Assembly: GCA_013813825.1 (NCBI GenBank)
Contig: JACCRA010000241.1
Location: forward strand, 1 to 11,038
From: Pyrinomonadaceae bacterium
GTDB lineage: Bacteria > Acidobacteriota > Blastocatellia > Pyrinomonadales > Pyrinomonadaceae
Direction: 5' to 3'
DNA length: 11,038 bases
Both the position numbers and the translations under genes were made by a program. Below the pieces are notes generated by a model, which searched no databases, was not told the origin of the DNA, and was given only the letters and a program-made list of their open reading frames with translations. Positions 7,169 to 11,038 of this stretch are shown one piece after another; position 1 is the first letter of the stretch; every line of letters starts with the position of its first letter.

Positions 7169-7250
7169 AGTGAGCAGTGAACGGTAAGCGGTAAAGGCAC
7201 TTAGTCTTTTTACTGCCTCTTGCTTACCGCTCACTGGTTACTAATCACTG
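7169..7250. repeat. Inverted degenerate heptamer repeat (RGTRARC-like) at the 3' end of mpl
   Basis: The left arm reads AGTGAGC, AGTGAAC, GGTAAGC, GGTAAAG (7169-7196). The right arm (about 7211-7250), read on the minus strand, gives AGTGATT, AGTAACC, AGTGAGC, GGTAAGC, AAGAGGC, so the heptamers AGTGAGC and GGTAAGC occur on both arms in opposite orientation. An imperfect hairpin can form. The right arm includes the last codons and the TAG stop of mpl (7241-7243). The rest of the gap (7071-7168) shows nothing recognisable beyond the DICT ribosome binding site. Confidence 0.75.
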
Positions 7251-8653
7251 TTTGCGAGCGCATTGAGCAATTTCTCGTGGATACCGCCGAAGCCGCCGTT
7301 GGACATGACGGCGACAATATCGCCCGCGCGCAGTTCGGGCGCGAGGCGGCGGACGATCTCTTCCGCGCCGTTGATGGAGAAAGCCGGCACGCCGCGCGCC
7401 GCCACCTGCGCGATCAGCTCTCCGGTGTCGAGCACCGCGCCCTTCTCGCTTGCCTTGTGGCTGTCGAAGACGCTGGCGACGACGACGTGATCGGCCTGCG
7501 CCAAAGCCTCAACGTAAGCCCCTTGAAAGACCGCGAGGCGCGAAGACCACGAGCGCGGCTCAAAGACGGCGACGAGACGCTGGCCTTTGTATTTCGCGCG
7601 CAACGCCCGTAGCGTCTCACGTACGGCCGTCGGGTGATGCGCGAAGTCGTCGATCACGGTAACGCCGCGCCGCTCTCCGCGCACCTGCATCCGCCGTTGC
7701 ACGCTCTGGAACGTCGCGAGCGCCTCCCGCATCGCGGCGCGTTCGACGCCCCACGCGTCGGCTGCGATTAACACCGCCAGGCAGTTGAGCACGTTGAACT
7801 CGCCGATCAGCGGCGTGCGAAACTCTCCCCACTCGCGGCCTTCGCAAAAGACGCGGAATCTTGTCATCTCGCCCGTGAAGTCGAGATCGCGCGCCTGCCA
7901 CTTCGCATCATCAGCAATGCCGAAAGTTTCGAGTCGGGTGAACAGCCGCCCGCCCATCTCCGCGACGATGGCGCGCACCTGTGCGTTGTCCCAGCCGGCC
8001 ATCAGGCGGCCGTCGCCCGGCACGAGGTTCATCAACCGGCGAAAGGCGAGTTTCACCGCGTCGAGGTCGCGGTAAATGTCCGCGTGATCAAACTCGATGT
8101 TAGCCACGACGGCCAACTCCGGTAGGTAGTGCATGAACTTCGGCCCCTTGTCGAAATAGGCCGTGTCGTACTCGTCGCCCTCGATCACGAAAAAGGAGCT
8201 GTCCGTAACGCGGAAGCTGGCTCCAAAATTCTGCGCCACGCCCCCAACCAGAAAACTTGGATCGAGGCCGCCCACTTGCATCACCCACGCCGCGATGCTC
8301 GTCGTCGTCGTCTTCCCGTGCGTTCCCGCGACGACCAGCGAACGCCGCCCGCGAATAAACTCTTCCTTCACCACTTCGGCCTGCGAGCGGTAGAGCAGCT
8401 TGCGATTCAAGGTCTCTTCCACTTCCGCGTTCCCACGTGGGATCGCATTCCCGACCACGACGCAATCCGGCGCGGGCTGGAGGTGCTCCGCCCGGTAGCC
8501 CTGATGGACGGGAATCCCCAACCCCTCCAGCATCGTTGACATCGGCGGATAGACATTCTCGTCCGACCCGGTGACACGATGCCCGCGCGCCTGCAACATC
8601 CCGGCCAGCGACGCCATCGCCGTCCCGCAAATTCCGATCAAGTGATAGTGCAT
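7241..8653 (-). CDS. mpl: UDP-N-acetylmuramate:L-Ala-gamma-D-Glu-meso-DAP ligase (murein peptide recycling)
   Basis: Joins tripeptide released from old cell wall to UDP-MurNAc using ATP, feeding it back into peptidoglycan synthesis in the cytoplasm. The 470-residue chain has the full Mur-ligase order: N-terminal Rossmann part (HYHLIGICGTAMASLAGML), VVGNAIPRGNAEVE (66-79, typical of Mpl), P-loop GTHGKTTTT (110-118; K114), EGDEYDTAYFDKGPKF (158-173, the Mpl form of the central motif), NIEFDHADIY (185-194), GEFNVLN (284-290), DDFAHHPTA (335-343), FEPRSWSSR (364-372) and SNGGFGGIHEKL (451-462). MurC is excluded by the Mpl-specific segments and the ending. No strong Shine-Dalgarno is seen before ATG 8653. 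It follows the exported small protein by 24 bp. Its last codons and stop lie in a heptamer repeat. Confidence 0.95.
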   Translation of the reverse strand: MHYHLIGICGTAMASLAGMLQARGHRVTGSDENVYPPMSTMLEGLGIPVHQGYRAEHLQPAPDCVVVGNAIPRGNAEVEETLNRKLLYRSQAEVVKEEFIRGRRSLVVAGTHGKTTTTSIAAWVMQVGGLDPSFLVGGVAQNFGASFRVTDSSFFVIEGDEYDTAYFDKGPKFMHYLPELAVVANIEFDHADIYRDLDAVKLAFRRLMNLVPGDGRLMAGWDNAQVRAIVAEMGGRLFTRLETFGIADDAKWQARDLDFTGEMTRFRVFCEGREWGEFRTPLIGEFNVLNCLAVLIAADAWGVERAAMREALATFQSVQRRMQVRGERRGVTVIDDFAHHPTAVRETLRALRAKYKGQRLVAVFEPRSWSSRLAVFQGAYVEALAQADHVVVASVFDSHKASEKGAVLDTGELIAQVAARGVPAFSINGAEEIVRRLAPELRAGDIVAVMSNGGFGGIHEKLLNALANSD

Positions 8654-8677
8654 AGCTGCTTTTGATTTGCCCCGAAC

Positions 8678-9223
8678 TTACCGTAAGAGCCTTCCGGTCT
8701 CCAAATCTACGATGTGCAGTTTCTTATCAATGGTGAGAATCTTTAGAAGTAACGGAGGTGCGTCCATATTGGAGAATTCGACTTGGCTTGGCTCAATACT
8801 CAGCCAAGAGCGCGTATGTTTTCTGAATTTCTTCATGTTGATATGAAACTCCCCGCCGTATAAAACTTTGACAGATAAATCGCTCCCGTAGATGGAGACA
8901 ACAGGAGCGTCTCGGTAATACCAGAAGTTTACATAGACGAATTTAGAGCCGTCGTCGGAAAGCATACCTTCCGCATAGCCATCGTACTTATAATTGGCAG
9001 ACCACATTCTTACCTTCGATTGGTCATCTACTTGATAGACCGTTAATTCATATTTCCACTGAAAGTATGGCAGGTTCTTCTGATCGGCTTTTGCCTTCAC
9101 CTCTGCCAGAAACTTCCCGTTCCCGGATTTAACTTCAAAATCTCTCCAAGATGGTGGCTCATCCGCCACGGCCTTAACAGCGAAAGCCAAAATGCACAGC
9201 AAGATTAACGCTTGAGTTCTCAT
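8678..9223 (-). CDS. Small exported protein of unknown function
   Basis: Not recognised. The 181-residue product has a clear signal peptide (basic start, hydrophobic 5-16, AVA-D cleavage after about residue 20) and no lipobox, so it is probably periplasmic. The mature part is beta-rich and aromatic, with SWRDFEVKSGNGKFLAEVKA (25-44) near the start and LSDDGSKFVYVNFWYYRDAP (88-107), a segment in the style of a beta-propeller blade or WD40-like repeat, followed later by LLKILTIDKKLHIVDLETG. It is less G+C-rich than mpl (bases 8881-8940 hold 30 G/C of 60). AAAGG 6 nt before ATG 9223 overlaps the stop of the upstream ORF, so the two are likely translated from one mRNA. Function cannot be given. 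Confidence 0.7.
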   Translation of the reverse strand: MRTQALILLCILAFAVKAVADEPPSWRDFEVKSGNGKFLAEVKAKADQKNLPYFQWKYELTVYQVDDQSKVRMWSANYKYDGYAEGMLSDDGSKFVYVNFWYYRDAPVVSIYGSDLSVKVLYGGEFHINMKKFRKHTRSWLSIEPSQVEFSNMDAPPLLLKILTIDKKLHIVDLETGRLLR

Positions 9224-9231
9224 AACAACCT

Positions 9232-9933
9232 TTATCCGAGTTGGACGTGGCTAATTTTGCTGTTCACTTTTACTGCCGGCAACTGGCAGTGTAAAGGAAA
9301 AAACAACGATGATTTTTGAGACGGCCGGAGCGCCGCGATCAGCGTCTCCATCCGCGATTGCCGTTCAGCCTTGATGATTAAAAGCAGACGCGCAAGCTCG
9401 GTGAGCATTGCCCGTGGATCGACCGCGCCTTCATGCACGTCGTTGATCAGAGCGACGATCCTCCGGTAAAGCTCAGGCGGCTTGCCGGTCAATACCGCCG
9501 TGCGCGTCAGAGTGATCGGGTTGGTGCGATAAGCCGGAGTCAGAAAACCGGTCGTGGCGTTGACTGGAAGCTGGTGGCGGAGCACAAACGGGCCAATGTA
9601 TTTTTCATCGTAAGTCCGCCCTGAATATGAGTGTGGGTCCCTCTCTCCGCTCTTTGCCCCGCGCCCGGCCAGCCTCTGTCCACGACGCGCTTTATCGAGC
9701 CGGAAAGGCTTATGGATGTCGAGCGTGGAATCGGAGAGTGTCGCCAGTAGGCACGCCATCAGCATCCGCACGCCCGCGCGGTTCGAGGGGCAGCGGCAAA
9801 CAAACTCCACGTCGTCGGCGATGCGTGCGTCCTGAAGAAAAGATTGCCCGATATTTTCTTGAGCGCGCCGGTAAGCTAATTCAAGAACGTCGGTTGGGAT
9901 AGTGGCTGGTGACGGCGGTCGGACGGCGGGCAC
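9232..9933 (-). CDS. Possible type II restriction endonuclease, probably C-terminally truncated
   Basis: A 233-residue product overlapping the end of the adenine methylase gene by 58 bp in another frame, the usual place for a restriction partner. Residues 14-70 are helical (DVLELAYRRAQENIGQSFLQ, then NRAGVRMLMACLLATL), followed by a conserved-looking segment SYSGRTYDEKYIGPFVLRHQ (102-121) and TTGFLTPAYRTNPITL (127-142), then helices to about 203. This layout recalls the N-terminal half of SacI-like endonucleases (a helical start, then 'yD.R...l...vv.P' and 'N..pf.R'). The PD-(D/E)xK catalytic part that would follow is not seen. Instead, residues about 212-225 are written by an inverted repeat and the ORF soon stops. 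It may therefore be inactive. Start is GTG 9933; no better one exists before Met57. Family assignment is tentative. Confidence 0.5.
   Translation of the reverse strand: MPAVRPPSPATIPTDVLELAYRRAQENIGQSFLQDARIADDVEFVCRCPSNRAGVRMLMACLLATLSDSTLDIHKPFRLDKARRGQRLAGRGAKSGERDPHSYSGRTYDEKYIGPFVLRHQLPVNATTGFLTPAYRTNPITLTRTAVLTGKPPELYRRIVALINDVHEGAVDPRAMLTELARLLLIIKAERQSRMETLIAALRPSQKSSLFFPLHCQLPAVKVNSKISHVQLG
9261..9300. repeat. Inverted repeat with weak 7-nt period inside the 3' end of the endonuclease-like ORF
   Basis: ACTGCC (9272-9277) and GGCAGT (9285-9290) flank a 7-nt loop, and pairing extends imperfectly outward (TTCACTTTT on one side, GTAAAGGAA on the other). Cut in sevens, GCCGGCA and ACTGGCA match at 5 of 7 positions and TTTTACT and GTGTAAA flank them. 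The composition resembles the 7169-7250 repeat (CTTTTACTGCC against CTTTTTACTGCC). It is the weakest of the four tracts. Confidence 0.45.
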
Positions 9934-10748
9934 TGGACATGTCCCTCAAGTTGATAGTTGATCCACAGCATTTCCGTGCGCGGGGTTTTCACGGAATGGC
10001 ACATCTTCTTGGGGGCGGCGATTCGTCGCCAGCCTCCATATAGTTCTTCCATCAGTTCACATTGGTAGCCGGAGATTGCCACTTTGCCTTTGACTTTGCG
10101 GAGCGTTGCCGCCAATTCCCGGTGTTGTGTGTTGATCATCTCGTTGGCGTAAGCGTGCGCGTCGCCGCGCGAGGCGTGCGGGTACGGCGGGTCACAGTAG
10201 TAGAGCGTCTCCGCACTGTCGTAGCGTTCGATGACTTCGACGGCCGGCGCGTTTTCGATCTGCACTCTGAGCAGACGCTGGGCGATGGCCGGTAAATCTT
10301 CGACGGCCCCCAGCCAGCGCGAGACGGCGCCCGCCATCCCGGCGCGGCTGGTCAGCAGGCAGTGCGCCCACCGGCCGGCGCTGGCCTTTTGCGCCAGTCC
10401 GGTTCGGACCTGCCGCGCGAGGACGTAAAAACGTCTGGCCCGTTCCAAGTCCGAAAGACTTGTTGCCGGCGGCGTCAGCGCCAACTCAAATTCCGCGCGG
10501 GAGAAGGGCGTCAAGCCGATGGCTTCTATTAACTCGGCTTTCTGCTCGCGCAGCACGCGAAAAAAATTGACGACCTCGCCGTGAAGGTCATTATAAGTTT
10601 CGATTGGCGACGGGTGGCGGTTAATCAGGACTGCCGCCGAGCCGCCGAACGGCTCGCAGTAATGTTGAGTTTGCGGCAGCAACGGCAACAGCCAATCTAA
10701 GTGGCTGTACTTTCCGCCGTACCATCCGAAAGCTATTCGTTTGCCCAT
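9876..10748 (-). CDS. D12-class DNA adenine-N6 methyltransferase
   Basis: Transfers a methyl group from S-adenosylmethionine to adenine N6 in DNA. The 290 residues (counted from ATG 10748) hold the D12-family (MethyltransfD12, alpha class) motifs: FGWYGGK (7-13, motif X), EPFGGSAAV (32-40, motif I, SAM binding), YNDLHGEVVNFF (52-63), catalytic DPPY (186-189), THR-x-L-type helix TQHRELAATL (207-216), ISGYQCELMEELY (225-237) and RTEMLWINY (257-265). All key residues are present, so it should be active; the target sequence cannot be read from the protein. ATG 10748 is chosen because motif X normally lies within ten residues of the start and AGAGGG lies about 9 nt upstream; an ATG at 10793 would overlap the likely -10 box. 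Its end overlaps the endonuclease-like ORF, so this is a type II modification gene, or an orphan if that partner is dead. Confidence 0.92.
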   Translation of the reverse strand: MGKRIAFGWYGGKYSHLDWLLPLLPQTQHYCEPFGGSAAVLINRHPSPIETYNDLHGEVVNFFRVLREQKAELIEAIGLTPFSRAEFELALTPPATSLSDLERARRFYVLARQVRTGLAQKASAGRWAHCLLTSRAGMAGAVSRWLGAVEDLPAIAQRLLRVQIENAPAVEVIERYDSAETLYYCDPPYPHASRGDAHAYANEMINTQHRELAATLRKVKGKVAISGYQCELMEELYGGWRRIAAPKKMCHSVKTPRTEMLWINYQLEGHVQCPPSDRRHQPLSQPTFLN

Positions 10749-10791
10749 AGCGCCGTACCCTCTGAGACAGGGCGATGATTGAAGCGCGGAC

Positions 10792-10818
10792 ATACTAACA
10801 GAAGACCGCGACCCTCAA
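10792..10818 (-). promoter_or_regulatory. Candidate promoter of the methylase operon
   Basis: Minus-strand TTGAGG (10813-10818) and TAGTAT (10792-10797) are 15 bp apart, slightly short spacing. It would start transcription about 35 nt before ATG 10748 and drive the methylase, endonuclease-like ORF, exported protein and perhaps mpl. Confidence 0.3.
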
Positions 10819-10907
10819 TAACAGTCTCTACTTCAACTCAGCCGCCTCCCTCATGTGCCGCCGCTGGGAGCGTGAAGGAGAAGGTTGAGACACGACCAAA
10901 ATTTTTA

Positions 10908-10944
10908 TTGTGCTTCGGGCGCGTTGGTGCTACAGTGCGCGCCC
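10908..10944 (+). promoter_or_regulatory. Candidate outward promoter with overlapping inverted repeat
   Basis: On the plus strand TTGTGC (10908-10913) and TACAGT (10931-10936) are exactly 17 bp apart. A perfect 7-bp inverted repeat, GGGCGCG (10917-10923) and CGCGCCC (10938-10944), brackets the -10 box, as an operator might. It points out of the window to the right; no gene start is seen before base 11038. The rest of 10819-11038 shows nothing recognisable. Confidence 0.3.
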
Positions 10945-11038
10945 GTTCAGACATGTGGGAAGTTTAAGCGATCATCAGCGCCTCATTGCTCATCCTCGCG
11001 CACACGTTCAAGTAAAGAGTTAAAGCGCCGCACACTAC

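Noticed and set aside
10779..10967. Plus-strand 62-codon ORF at the right end
   Set aside because: Overlaps the candidate promoters of both strands, has no recognisable product or Shine-Dalgarno.

Overview
The window looks like a piece of a high-GC chromosome of an Acidobacteriota-type bacterium. The main reason is a secreted protein of the 'VWFA-related Acidobacterial domain' kind (3185-4408), supported by DUF885 and DUF2231 neighbours, Mpl (a Gram-negative-type murein recycling ligase) and a stand-alone DICT domain. This is inferred from gene content; no rRNA or other taxonomic marker is present.

Layout. At the left edge, on the minus strand, is the exported N-terminus of a DUF885-family protein (1-301). 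It is followed by an A+T-rich minus-strand gene for a HEPN-domain protein (493-1614), a candidate RNase or defence gene that sits directly beside a tRNA-Leu(CAA) gene (1708-1791). A plus-strand response regulator with an HD-GYP c-di-GMP phosphodiesterase output (2026-3171) meets the secreted VWFA-like protein tail to tail. Next on the minus strand is phosphate acetyltransferase (pta, 4676-5689). A four-helix DUF2231 membrane protein (5956-6459, plus) converges on a DICT-domain protein (6507-7070, minus). The right third is a minus-strand run reading, from its 5' end, DNA adenine methylase (D12 class), a possible restriction-endonuclease fragment, a small exported protein of unknown function, and mpl (10748 down to 7241). 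Gaps in this run are small or absent, so the genes may be co-transcribed.

The most unusual feature is a set of intergenic tracts with a 7-nt period, found at four places (4588-4685, 5694-5812, 7169-7250, 9261-9300, the last being weaker). Unit sequences differ between loci, but three of the four tracts are arranged as inverted repeats that can form hairpins. Three of them contain or run into the 3' end of a gene (pta, mpl, endonuclease-like ORF), and one replaces the ribosome-binding region of pta. They resemble in style the heptameric STRR repeats known from cyanobacteria, but with degenerate units. The endonuclease-like ORF seems to have lost its C-terminal half where one tract begins.

No CRISPR array, complete insertion sequence, replication origin or rRNA was seen. 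Functions given for the HEPN protein and the endonuclease-like fragment rest on motif reading by eye and need profile searches.
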